Origin: Streptomyces caatingaensis
GTDB taxonomy: Bacteria > Actinomycetota > Actinomycetes > Streptomycetales > Streptomycetaceae
Assembly: GCF_001187435.1 (NCBI RefSeq)
Contig: NZ_LFXA01000017.1
Coordinates: forward strand, 248,001 to 312,000
Reading direction: 5' to 3'
Length of the DNA stretch: 64,000 nucleotides
In this document: positions 9,987 to 19,030 of the stretch, piece after piece
Numbering within the stretch: position 1 is the stretch's first letter
How the letters are laid out: each line of letters starts with the position of its first letter
Notes under the pieces: model-generated
The model's database searches: none
The model's input: the letters and a program-made list of their open reading frames with translations, nothing else
Told to the model about the DNA's origin: nothing
Program-made: the position numbers and the translations under genes

Positions 9987-11575
9987 CGGCTCGTCCCCCG
10001 GCGGCGGGGCGGGAAGAGTCCGGCCGTGTCGCGGCCGTTCCAGGTGAGGAGGTTGGCGCGGCCGGCGGCGGGCTCGCGGAGGGCGGACGGCGGGGCGTGG
10101 AAGGCCTCCTCGTCCGGGAGCATGCCGGGGCCGCCCTCGGCGTCCAGGCTGCAACCGGACACCGGTTGCGGCTCCGGGGAGCCGGCCGCGTACGTCGTCG
10201 GGACGACGTAGCGCTCCTCGTACTTGGCGAGGGCGAGCAGGCGGTACATGGCGTGCATGCTCCGCTCGTCCAGGCCGACGCTCGCCGCGATGCGCGGGTC
10301 CTGCGGCTCGCCGAGGTTGACGCGGCGCATGTGGGAGCGCATGGCGGCGAGCCGGCAGAGGGCGGCCTCGACGGGGGCCGGGTCGCCGGCGGTGAAGAGG
10401 CCGGCGAGGTACTCGACGGGGATGCGGAGCGCGTCGATGGCGGCGAAGAGGTTCGCGGGGTCCTCGCCGTCGTGCCCGCTGCCGCTGAGCGCGTCGACGA
10501 CGGGGGAGAGCGGCGGGACGTACCAGACCATGGGCAGGGTGCGGTACTCGGGGTGGAGGGGGAGCGCGAGCCGGTAGGTGGAGATCAGGGCGCGGACCGG
10601 GGAGCGGCGCGCGGCGGTGATCCAGTCGTGCGGGATGCCGGACTCCTCGGCGGCGCGGGCGATTTCGGGGTCGTCCGGGTCGAGGAAGCAGCCGAGCTGG
10701 GCGGGGTAGAGGTCCTTCTCGCCGGGGACGGCGGCGGCCTCGCCGACGCGGTCGGCGTCGTAGAGCATGACGCCGAGGTAGCGCAGCCGGCCGACGCACG
10801 TCTCGGAGCAGACGGTGGGTTCGCCGGCCTCGACGCGCGGGTAGCAGAAGGTGCACTTCTCGGCCTTGCCGGTGCGGTGGTTGAAGTACACCTTCTTGTA
10901 CGGGCAGCCGGAGACGCACATGCGCCAGCCGCGGCAGCGGTCCTGGTCGACGAGGACGATGCCGTCCTCGATCCGCTTGTAGAGGGCGCCGGAGGGGCAG
11001 ACGGCGACGCAGGACGGGTTGAGGCAGTGCTCGCAGATGCGCGGCAGGTGGAACATGAACGCCCGCTCGTACTCCAGGCGGACCGTGTCGTTCATGGCGC
11101 GCAGCACCGGGTCGCCGGCGAGGTGTTCCGGTCCGCCGCCGAGGTCGTCGTCCCAGTTGGGGCCCCAGGTGACGGCGGTGGGGCGGCCGTCGGTGAGGGA
11201 GCGGGGGCGGGCGGTGGGGACGTCGTCGCCGAGCGGGGCGGACAGCAGCTCGTCGTAGTCGTAGGTCCAGGGCTGGTAGTAGTCGTCCAGGGCGGGCAGT
11301 TCGGGGTTGGCGAAGAGGCGGGCGAGGCGGCGGGCGCGGCCGCCGGTGCGCGGGACGAGCCGGCCGTGCCGGAGCTCCCAGCCGCCGCGCCACTTCTCCT
11401 GGTCCTCGTAACCGCGCGGGTAGCCCCGGCCGGGGCGGGTCTCGACGTTGTTGAACCACACGTATTCGGTGCCGGACCGGTTGGTCCAGGTCTGCTTGCA
11501 GGTGACCGAACAGGTGTGACAGCCGATGCACTTGTCCAGGTTCATCACCATGGCGACCTGTGCCATCACGCGCAC
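9983..11575 (-). CDS. narH: Respiratory nitrate reductase beta subunit (Fe-S)
   Basis: The 530-residue protein holds four iron-sulfur clusters that relay electrons from NarI to NarG. Four cysteine groups are visible: CIGCHTCSVTCK near residue 16, CEHCLNPSCVAVCPSG, CRGWRMCVSGCPYKKVYFN (the Trp-containing group that binds a 3Fe-4S cluster) and CTFCYPRVEAGEPTVCSETC. The GTG start gives MRVMAQVAMVMNLDKC, which matches the N-terminal length of E. coli NarH. An ATG three codons later is an alternative. The gene starts just after the narG stop. Confidence 0.93.
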   Translation of the reverse strand: MRVMAQVAMVMNLDKCIGCHTCSVTCKQTWTNRSGTEYVWFNNVETRPGRGYPRGYEDQEKWRGGWELRHGRLVPRTGGRARRLARLFANPELPALDDYYQPWTYDYDELLSAPLGDDVPTARPRSLTDGRPTAVTWGPNWDDDLGGGPEHLAGDPVLRAMNDTVRLEYERAFMFHLPRICEHCLNPSCVAVCPSGALYKRIEDGIVLVDQDRCRGWRMCVSGCPYKKVYFNHRTGKAEKCTFCYPRVEAGEPTVCSETCVGRLRYLGVMLYDADRVGEAAAVPGEKDLYPAQLGCFLDPDDPEIARAAEESGIPHDWITAARRSPVRALISTYRLALPLHPEYRTLPMVWYVPPLSPVVDALSGSGHDGEDPANLFAAIDALRIPVEYLAGLFTAGDPAPVEAALCRLAAMRSHMRRVNLGEPQDPRIAASVGLDERSMHAMYRLLALAKYEERYVVPTTYAAGSPEPQPVSGCSLDAEGGPGMLPDEEAFHAPPSALREPAAGRANLLTWNGRDTAGLFPPRRRGTSR

Positions 11576-11576
11576 G

Positions 11577-14500
11577 TCAGTACTCCACGTTCTGCGGGCG
11601 CCGCCGGATGGTGGTGACGGCGTCGCGCTGGTTGCCGGTGGGACCGTAGTAGTTGGGGGCGAAGGACAGCTGGCCGTAGCCGCCGATGAGGTGGGTGGGC
11701 TTGACCAGCAGCCGGGTGAGCGCGTTGTGGACGCCGCCGCGGCGCCCGGTGGCGTGCGACTTGGGGACGTTCACCAGGCGCTCCTGCACGTGGTACATGA
11801 ACACCGTGCCGGGCGGCATGCGGTGGGAGACCACGGCCCGGGCGACGACGACGCCGTTGGGGTTGACGGCCTCGATCCAGTCGTTGTCCGCGGCCCCGAT
11901 GGCGGCGGCGTCCTCGACGCTCATCCAGATGACGGGCCCGCCGCGGGCGAGGGTCTGCATCAGCAGGTTCTCCTGGTACTCGGAGTGGATGGACCACTTC
12001 GAGTGCGGGGTGAGGTAGCGGACGGTGACGGACCGGCCGTCGGCGTCCCCGCCCGGTGACGACAAGGGCGGCCGGTAGACGGGGAGTTGTTCGCCGAGCT
12101 CCGCCATCCAGTCGTGGTCGAGGTAGAAGTGCTGGCGGCCGGTGAGGGTGTGCCAGGGCTTGCGGTGCTCGGTGTTGACCGTGAACGGGGCGTAGCGGCG
12201 GTCGTGGGCCTCCTTGCCGGACCACTCGAAGCTGGAGCCGACCTGGACGGGCCGTTCCTGGGTGTCGGAGAAGACGACGCGCCGCCCGGCGACCTCCGTG
12301 CCCAGCTCCCTCAGGCCGGTGGCGGGCCCGCAGCGGCGGGCCAGCGCGTCGAAACCCTCCGCCGCGAGGCGGCCGTTGGTGGTGCCGGAGAGGGCGAGGA
12401 TCGCCTCGCACAGCTTGACGTCGGTGTCGAGCCGCGGCCGGCCGGCGGCGTCCGTCCCGCAGCGCTCGGCCAGCCAGCGGACCTCGGGCCCCGGGCGCAC
12501 CGTGACGCCCTTGACGGTCATGCCCGCCTCCTCGCACAGCGGGCCGAGGGCGGCCAGCCGGTCGGCGACGGCGGTGTAGTCGCGCTCGACGAGCGTGAGG
12601 ACGGGCAGGTTGCGGCCCGGCCGCGCCGGGGTGTCCGGCGCGCGGCAGTCGGGGACGCGCCCGCCGGGCTGGGCCGTCTCGCCCGGGGTGTCGTGCTGGA
12701 GGGCCGTGGCCACCAGGTCGTACGCCGTGTCCAGCCGGCCCTTCGCCAGTTCGGAGAACTTCTCCGCCAGGGCGTGGAAGGTCTCGAAGTCGGTGCGCGC
12801 CTGCCAGGGCGGGTCGATCGCGGGGGAGAAGGCGTGCACGTAGGGGTGCATGTCCGTGCTGGAGAGGTCGTGCTTCTCGTACCAGGTGGCGGCGGGCAGG
12901 ACGAGGTCCGCGAAGAGCGTGGTGGAGGTCATCCGGAAGTCGAGGGCCAGCAGCAGGTCGAGCTTGCCGCGCGGGGCCTCGGGGCGCCAGCGCACGTCAC
13001 GGGGGCGGGCGGCGGGCGGGGCCTCCTCGGCGGTGGCGTTGTCGCCGGCACCGAGCAGGTGCCGCAGGAAGAACTCGTTGCCCTTGGCGGACGAGCCGAT
13101 CAGGTTGGCGCGCCAGACGGTCAGCACACGCGGCCAGTTGGCGGGCGCGTCCGGGTCCTCGGCGGCGAAGCGGAGGCGTCCGGCCGCGATCTCGTCGGCG
13201 GCCCACTCGGCGGGCGGCCTCCCGGAGGCGCGGGCCGCCGCCCCACGTCGAGGGGGTTGGCGTCGAAGGCCGGGCAGGACGGCATCCAGCCCAGGCGCGC
13301 CGACTGGGCCACCAGGTCGGCGGTGTGCCGTCCGGCGAACAGCCCTTTGCCGGTGGGGGAGGAGAGCGCGTCCGCGCCCTGCCGGTCGTAGCGCCACTGG
13401 CCGGTGTGCAGGTACCAGTACGGGGTGCCGGCCATCTGGCGGGACGGCCGCACCCAGTCCGCGGCGGTGGACAGCTGCTGCCAGCCCGTGTACGGGCGGA
13501 CCTTCTCCTGGCCCACGTAGTGGGCCCAGCCGCCGCCGTTGACGCCCTGGCAGCCGGTGAGGAGCAGGAGGGAGAGGAAGGCGCGGTAGATGGTGTCGGA
13601 GTGGAACCAGTGGTTGGTGCCCGCGCCCATCACGATCATCGCGCGGCCGCGGGTCGCGGCGGCGGTACGGGCGAACTCGCGGGCGATACGGGTGGCTTGC
13701 CCCGCCGGGACGGAGGTGATCGCCTCCTGCCAGGCGGGCGTGCAGGGCGAGGACGCGTCCTCGTAGCCGGTGGGCCAACTGCCGGGGAGGCCGTCGCGGC
13801 GCACGCCGTAGGCGGCGAGGAGCAGGTCGAAGACGGTCGTGACGGGGCGGCCGGCGACGTGGCGGACGGGGACGCCGCGGCGGACGGTCGCGGGGCCGTC
13901 CCCGCCCTCGTCGAAGCGGGGGAGCAGGACCTCGGCCGTCCGCGCCCCCGGGGCGAGCAGGGTCAACGCGGGCTTGACGGCGCCCAGTTCGAGGTGCCAG
14001 CGGCCCTCGCCGTCCGCCGTCCAGCGGTCGCCGAGGGTGCCGGCGGGGGCCGTGGGGCGGTCGGTGACGGCGTCGAGGAGGACGGGCTTCCAGGCGGCGG
14101 CCTCGTCCTCGTCCCCGAGGTCCCTCGCCGTGAGGAACTTCCCCGGGACGCGGGTGCCGTCGGGTCGCGCGTCGAGCGAGACGAGGAAGGGCAGGTCCGT
14201 GAAGCGCCTCACATAGTCCGTGAAGTACGGGACGTGCCCGTCGACGAAGAACTCCCTGAGGACGACGTGCCCCATCGCCATCGCCAGAGCGCCGTCCGTC
14301 CCGGGGTGCGGGTGCAGCCACTCGTCGGCGAACTTCGTCGCGTCCGCGTAGTCCGGCGAGACCACGATCACCTTCTGGCCGCGGTAGCGGGCCTCCGCCA
14401 TCCAGTGCGCGTCCGGGGTGCGGGTGACCGGCACGTTGGAGCCCCACAGCATCAGGTACGCCGCGTCCCACCAGTCGCCCGACTCGGGGACGTCGGTCTG

Positions 14501-15262
14501 GTCGCCGAAGACCTGCGGCGAGGCGATGGGCAGGTCCGCGTACCAGTCGTAGAACGACAGCATCGGCGCGCCGATCAGCGCCATGAAGCGGGCGCCGACG
14601 GCGTGCGAGGCCATCGACATCGCCGGGATCGGGGAGAAGCCGGCCAGGCGGTCGGGGCCGTGGGCCGCGATCGTGTGGACGTGCGCCGCCGCGGCGATCT
14701 CCAGGGCCTCGTCCCAGCCCACGCGCACGAGCCCGCCCTTGCCGCGGGCGGCCTGGTAACGGCGGCGGCGCTCCGGGTCGGAGGTGATCTCCGCCCAGGC
14801 CGCCACCGGGTCGCCGAGCCGTTCCCGCGCCTCGCGGTACATCTCCAGCAGGACGCCGCGGGCGTGCGGGTGGCGCACCCGGGTCGGCGAGTAGGTGTAC
14901 CAGGAGAACGACGCGCCCCGGGGGCAGCCGCGCGGCTCGTACTCCGGGCGGTCCGGGCCGACGGTCGGGTAGTCCGTCTGCTGGGTCTCCCAGGTGATCA
15001 GGCCGTCCTTGACGTAGACCTTCCACGAGCAGGATCCGGTGCAGTTGACGCCGTGCGTGGAGCGGACGGTCCTGTCGTGTGCCCAGCGTTCGCGGTAAGG
15101 GGTGTCGTTGACGCGCTGGTCCGGCCGGAAGACGGCTCGCCGGTCGGGTGTCGTCGCCGCCCTCGCGCCCGCCGGGCGCAGGGTGCTCCCCGCCCGCAGC
15201 AGCCGCTCCGTCGCGGCGGCGGCCGCCTGCTCGGCCCTCCTGCGGGCCTGACGACGTGCCAT
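11577..15262 (-). pseudogene. narG: Nitrate reductase alpha subunit, frameshifted
   Basis: The gene encodes the Mo-bisMGD catalytic subunit but lies in two frames. The first runs from the ATG at 15262 (MARRQARRRAEQ) to about 13245. It contains the FS0 cluster motif (HGVNCTGSCSWKVYVKDG, then EPRGCPRG) and the Mo-ligand region SFYDWYADLP. The second runs from about 13240 to the stop at 11577 and carries WRANLIGSSAKGNEFFLRHL, DLVLPAATWYEKHDL and the C-terminal domain. The join is near NPLDV, at a run of four C (plus strand 13241-13244). One extra base would restore a single frame of 1228 codons, the usual NarG length. Both halves are well conserved with no other lesion, so this is either a recent mutation or a homopolymer sequencing error. 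If real, the operon lacks a working catalytic subunit. Confidence 0.88.
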
Positions 15263-15369
15263 CGCGCTTCACCTTCCGCGTCGTGGTGCGCTGTCTTCCG
15301 CTTGGTTGCGCCTCCACGATCTCGCTTCGGGGGCGGGGGGGCGGGGGTGGTTTGGGAGAGTTGGGAATG

Positions 15370-15399
15370 CCTATAGAGATTTTTTCTTGCAGTTTGCAA
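15370..15399 (-). promoter_or_regulatory. Candidate narGHJI promoter with small palindrome
   Basis: In an AT-rich island within GC-rich DNA, the minus strand reads TTGCAA, 18 bases, then TATAGG. This resembles -35 and -10 boxes about 110 bases upstream of narG. The -35 overlaps a 13-bp inverted repeat TTGCAGTTTGCAA (15387-15399), a possible operator. Confidence 0.5.
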
Positions 15400-15458
15400 T
15401 GATTGCGTTGGGCATATGCCGTGCCGTTGCGGCTTCGGGGGGGGGCGCCCCAGCCCCG

Positions 15459-15473
15459 CCCTTTCACCGTTTC
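15459..15473 (-). repeat. Dispersed intergenic repeat core, copy 1
   Basis: The plus strand reads CCCTTTCACCGTTTC, flanked by GCCCCG on the left and CCCGGGGCTCCGCCCC on the right. The same 15-base core occurs at 49152-49166, 59622-59636 and 60197-60211. This copy lies between narG and the M4-like gene. Confidence 0.8.
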
Positions 15474-15599
15474 TCCCGGGGCTCCGCCCCTCGGCCCCGG
15501 CACCGCGCTTCGCGCGCTGAGCGGGGGCTCCGCCCCCTGCACCCCTGCACCCTGCGAGGCGCCGGGCGGGCTGGGCGGGGATGCCTGCGGAGGCCCGCG

Positions 15600-15950
15600 A
15601 CCGCGCTGGGGGCGGGGGCTGGGGCCTTACCGCGCTGGGGGAGCGGGGGGCTGGGGTCTTACCGTGCTTGGCGGGGTGAGTGGGGCTGTGTCACTACTGT
15701 GCTCGGCGCGGTGAGTGGGGCTGTGCCCTCGGGTCGGGCCGGGGTGGGTTTCGCGCAGCGGCGGGGATCTGGTGCGTGCACCCCGACTGCGCTCGGCGCG
15801 GCGAGTGAGGGGCTGCGCCCCAGGCATCGGGTTCTCGTGCGGGTGGGCTGAGGGCTGCGCCTTGGCGTCGGGTCCTCGTGCGGTGGGTCGAGGGCTGTGC
15901 CCCGGCATCGGGGCCTCGTGCGGCGGGGCGAGGGTGGCGAGTTCGGCGCG
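15600..15950. repeat. Degenerate ~41-bp tandem repeats in a long non-coding stretch
   Basis: The interval 15400-16240 shows no convincing gene. Within it are diverged repeats. GGG-N-CTCGTGCGG recurs at about 15829, 15870 and 15911, with a 41-base period, each followed by a GGGCTG-GCC segment. An earlier group repeats GGTGAGTGGGGCTGTG near 15674 and 15711. The long open frames here lack family resemblance and are by-products of GC skew. Confidence 0.6.
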
Positions 15951-16240
15951 GGGCTGCTGGGCGGCGGGCTGTGGGGGTCGAGCCCGCCGTCGGATCGGGG
16001 GGGGGCTGCGCCCCGGCGCCGGCTTGCCCGGGTGGTGCGGCAGGGCGTCCGGATGCGAGGTGTGCCGCTTCGGGGATTCCCGGGGGCGTCCGGCAGGGAG
16101 GCAACCGCCGGTCTCGGCGCCGGAGTTGATCAGGGGGCCGAAACCCGACCCGTGGGCGCGTCCGACCCTTTGAAGTGGCGTGAGGTATGCCGATTGCATA
16201 TGTGTCGTTCCCACGACGGCGACGGCGACGGAGGCGGATC

Positions 16241-18856
16241 ATGCATACGTCCGGCAGGAGAAGATCCCGGGTGCGGAGACGACTGGCCGGTGCGGCGGCG
16301 CTGTTGGGCGCCGCCGCACTCGTCGTTTCGGCGGTGCCCGCGGCTGCGGATACCGCGGAGCCGGATACGGCGGCCGTCCGGTATCTCGCCGCGGAGAAGG
16401 GGCGCCCGGAGCGGGACTTCACGGTGGTGGGCAGTGCGGGCGGGACCGTGCGGGTGCAGCAGCGGCACCGGGGGGTGGACGTCCTCGGCGGGCAGTATGT
16501 GGTGCGGATGGGGCGGGGGCGGACCGTCACCGGCACCTCGGGGCGGTACTTCGGGGGGCTGACCGTCGGTACCGAGCCGGAGATCGACGCCGGGACCGCC
16601 GTCGCCCGCGCCGTGGAGGCCGTCCGGAAGGGCGACGAGGAACTCACCGGCACCGACCGGGGACTTGTCGTCCTGCCCCGGGGCGCCGGGGTGCTGACGC
16701 GGCACGTGACCGTGCGGGGCACCCGCACGCCGGTGCTGTACGAGGTGTACGTCGAGGCGCGGTCCGGATATCCGGTCCTCCGGTACAGCGGAATCCGGAC
16801 GTTCGGCGGGCAGCGGGCGGCGGGGCAGCGGGCGGCGGGGCAGCGGGCGGCGGTGCAGCCGGCGGCAGGGCGCCCCGGCGCCGCGGCGGCCACCGCGCGG
16901 GGGTCGGGCGTGCGGCTGGACGGGAGGACCGTCGAGCTCGGCGTCGAGCGCGACGAGGCGCGCGACGCGTACGTCCTGCGCGACCGTTCGCGGCTGTCCG
17001 GCGGCGGCGCGGTCACCACGTGGGACGCCAAGGGCCGCTACGTCTGGGAGCTGGCCGGGGAACGGCCCGAGGGCGTCCGGGAGTTCGGCTCGCCGACCCC
17101 GGCCTTCGGCGCGGCGGCGACCGAGGCGGGCGCGGTGGACGCGCACTGGGGCGCGGGCAAGGTCGTCGACTACTACCGTGACGTGCTCGGCCGGAACGGC
17201 GTCGACGGCCGGGGCGGCGACGTCGACTCCGTGGTGGGGCTGGGGCGGGACTCCTACGCCGAGTCCCTCTGGGACGGCACCAAGGTGATCTACCAGGGCG
17301 GTGCCGGCCGCCGCGTCGGGGCCGCCGCGCTGGACGTCGTCGGCCAGCAGCTGACGTACGGCGTCATCGGGAGCACCGCCGGACTGGTGCCCGTGGGGCA
17401 GTCGGGGGCGCTGGAGACCGCGATCGCCGACTACTTCGGCAAGGCGGTCGAGACGGACGTCTCCGGCCGGCCCATGGACGCGCCCGACTCGGGGCTGATG
17501 GGCGCGTCGCTGTGCCCCGGCGAGTCGCCGCGCGCGTGTGCCGCCCGCGACCTCGACGACGGCCGGACGACGTCGAAGTCGTTCCTCGGCGTGACGATCG
17601 CGACGGACAACGGCGGCGCCCACCTCAACTCGACGATCTTCTCGGGCGCGCTGTGGGACATGAGGAAGGACCTGGATCACGCACTCGCCGACCGGATCGT
17701 GTACCGGGCGCTGACCGCGTACCTGACGCCGCTGGACGGCTTCACGGAGGGGCGGAACGCCGTGCTGGCCGCCGCGCGTGAGCTCGGGGCGGGCCCGGCG
17801 CACCTGCGCGCCGTGGAGCGGGCGTTCGACGCCCACGGCATCGTCCCCGGCTGGGAGACGGCCATCGGCGTGGACTCCGACCCGCTCCTCGGCAGGGTCG
17901 CCACGGACGGACGCTCGGCCCCCGGCGCGGGCGGCGGCTGGTGGGCCGCCTCCGCGTCGGACGAGAACGGCTCGGAGCCGTACTCGGTGTGGGCCGGGCG
18001 GCTGGACGGCACCGGCGAACGGAAGCTCGTCAGCCCCAACGACGGCCGCTACCAAGTCGATCCGGTCACGGACGGGAAGACGGTGGTGTGGAAGGCGTAC
18101 AGGGGGCGCGCCATCGACGTCCTCGCGCGGCCGCTGGCCGGCGGTCCGGTGCGGACGCTGTACACCTGGGCGCGGACCGAAGGGTCTCTCGGCTCCCTCG
18201 GCGTGGACGGGAGGACCGTGGTCTTCTCGACGCGTGCCTACAAGACCCCGGGCCGGGTCGTGTACGTACGGATGGGGGAGGCGGACCCGGTCGTCGTCCG
18301 GCCGGCCGCGCCGGGCCGGTGGGCGTCCACCGAGAGCCCGTCCGCGGGCAACGGCCGGATCGCCTACGTGGACTGCTCGGGCGGGCGGTGCGACCTGAAG
18401 CTGGTGGACCCGGCGAGCGGCCGGACGTCCACGGTGACCGGTACGGACGGCGGCAGTCCGGGGACCGCCCTGACCTCCCGGTACGTCTACTGGCTGGGAC
18501 GGCCCGACTGGGGCTCGGGGCTGGCCGCCGTCCGCCGGGCCGACCTCGACGGCACCGGCGTCGTCGACATCAGCCCCGCGACGGGCAAGGACGCCCTGGC
18601 CGCCGGTCACTTGACCGCGTCCGAGGACGCGGTGACCGTCGGCGCGGCGGCGGCGCCGGGCGCGACCGGACACGAAGCCCTGGGCAAGGTCTGGCAGTTC
18701 GCCCCCGACGGGAGCCGGCGGGACCGCGTCTCCTGCAACCGCGGCGAGCAGCTCCTCCCCGCGGCGGCGGGCGGCCGCCGGGTGGTCTGGCTCGACGCCA
18801 CCACCGGCTCCACCGACCTGGTCACCCGCGCCCGCCCGGCGGGCCGCTGCGCCTGA
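16241..18856 (+). CDS. Exported M4-like pseudopeptidase with C-terminal propeller-like region
   Basis: The 871-residue protein has a basic signal peptide (RRRLAGAAALLGAAALVVSA, then AAAD) and an FTP-like propeptide (about 40-190). A thermolysin (M4)-fold region follows (about 200-540), then a beta-rich region of propeller-like repeats to the C-terminus. The M4 fold is recognisable from DVVG, STAGLV, SGAL, ADYFG and DNGGAHLNS. The zinc site is lost, however. HEXXH is replaced by QQLTY (residues 369-373), and the third ligand Glu by Thr (393, SGALETAIADYFG). The histidine matching thermolysin His231 remains in DNGGAHLNS. The ATG at 16241 has GGAGG six bases upstream, better than an in-frame ATG at 16187. 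It is probably a secreted non-catalytic binder or inhibitor, or a degenerate paralogue. Confidence 0.85.
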   Translation: MHTSGRRRSRVRRRLAGAAALLGAAALVVSAVPAAADTAEPDTAAVRYLAAEKGRPERDFTVVGSAGGTVRVQQRHRGVDVLGGQYVVRMGRGRTVTGTSGRYFGGLTVGTEPEIDAGTAVARAVEAVRKGDEELTGTDRGLVVLPRGAGVLTRHVTVRGTRTPVLYEVYVEARSGYPVLRYSGIRTFGGQRAAGQRAAGQRAAVQPAAGRPGAAAATARGSGVRLDGRTVELGVERDEARDAYVLRDRSRLSGGGAVTTWDAKGRYVWELAGERPEGVREFGSPTPAFGAAATEAGAVDAHWGAGKVVDYYRDVLGRNGVDGRGGDVDSVVGLGRDSYAESLWDGTKVIYQGGAGRRVGAAALDVVGQQLTYGVIGSTAGLVPVGQSGALETAIADYFGKAVETDVSGRPMDAPDSGLMGASLCPGESPRACAARDLDDGRTTSKSFLGVTIATDNGGAHLNSTIFSGALWDMRKDLDHALADRIVYRALTAYLTPLDGFTEGRNAVLAAARELGAGPAHLRAVERAFDAHGIVPGWETAIGVDSDPLLGRVATDGRSAPGAGGGWWAASASDENGSEPYSVWAGRLDGTGERKLVSPNDGRYQVDPVTDGKTVVWKAYRGRAIDVLARPLAGGPVRTLYTWARTEGSLGSLGVDGRTVVFSTRAYKTPGRVVYVRMGEADPVVVRPAAPGRWASTESPSAGNGRIAYVDCSGGRCDLKLVDPASGRTSTVTGTDGGSPGTALTSRYVYWLGRPDWGSGLAAVRRADLDGTGVVDISPATGKDALAAGHLTASEDAVTVGAAAAPGATGHEALGKVWQFAPDGSRRDRVSCNRGEQLLPAAAGGRRVVWLDATTGSTDLVTRARPAGRCA
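16811..16870 (+). repeat. 15-bp tandem repeat inside the M4-like gene
   Basis: Three near-perfect 15-base units starting at 16811, 16826 and 16841 (CAGCGGGCGGCGGGG) and a degenerate fourth encode QRAAG repeats. They form a linker between the FTP-like propeptide and the M4-like domain. The period is a multiple of three, so copy changes keep the frame. Confidence 0.85.
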
Positions 18857-18866
18857 CAACGCCCCG

Positions 18867-18900
18867 GCGCGCGCCGAAGGGCCGACCGTCCGGCGCGCGC
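18867..18900 (+). terminator. Hairpin terminator after the M4-like gene
   Basis: A 9-bp perfect stem GCGCGCGCC/GGCGCGCGC encloses a 16-base loop, starting 11 bases after the stop codon. It has no U-tract, as is usual in this group. Confidence 0.6.
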
Positions 18901-18954
18901 TGACCAGGGGCCGACCGGCCCTGACCCAGTTGACCCAGCTGACCGTCGCTGACC
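18901..18954 (+). promoter_or_regulatory. TGACC direct-repeat array upstream of the biosynthetic cluster
   Basis: TGACC occurs at 18901, 18922, 18931, 18940 and 18950, and again at 18999. The middle copies are spaced 9, 9 and 10 bases apart. The array lies about 80 bases before the first biosynthetic gene. Evenly spaced direct repeats of this kind can be activator sites, but no binding protein is indicated. Confidence 0.35.
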
Positions 18955-19030
18955 CTTCAAACACCGGCGGGGCGCGCCGTTTCATGGTCGCAGCGGGCTG
19001 ACCGGTGAGTGAGACGAGCTGGGAGATCTG

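Noticed and set aside
15627..17031. Minus-strand frames over 15.6-17.0 kb
   Set aside because: Low-complexity Pro/Arg/Ser translations of a repeat region that overlap the M4-like gene. No start or domain supports them.
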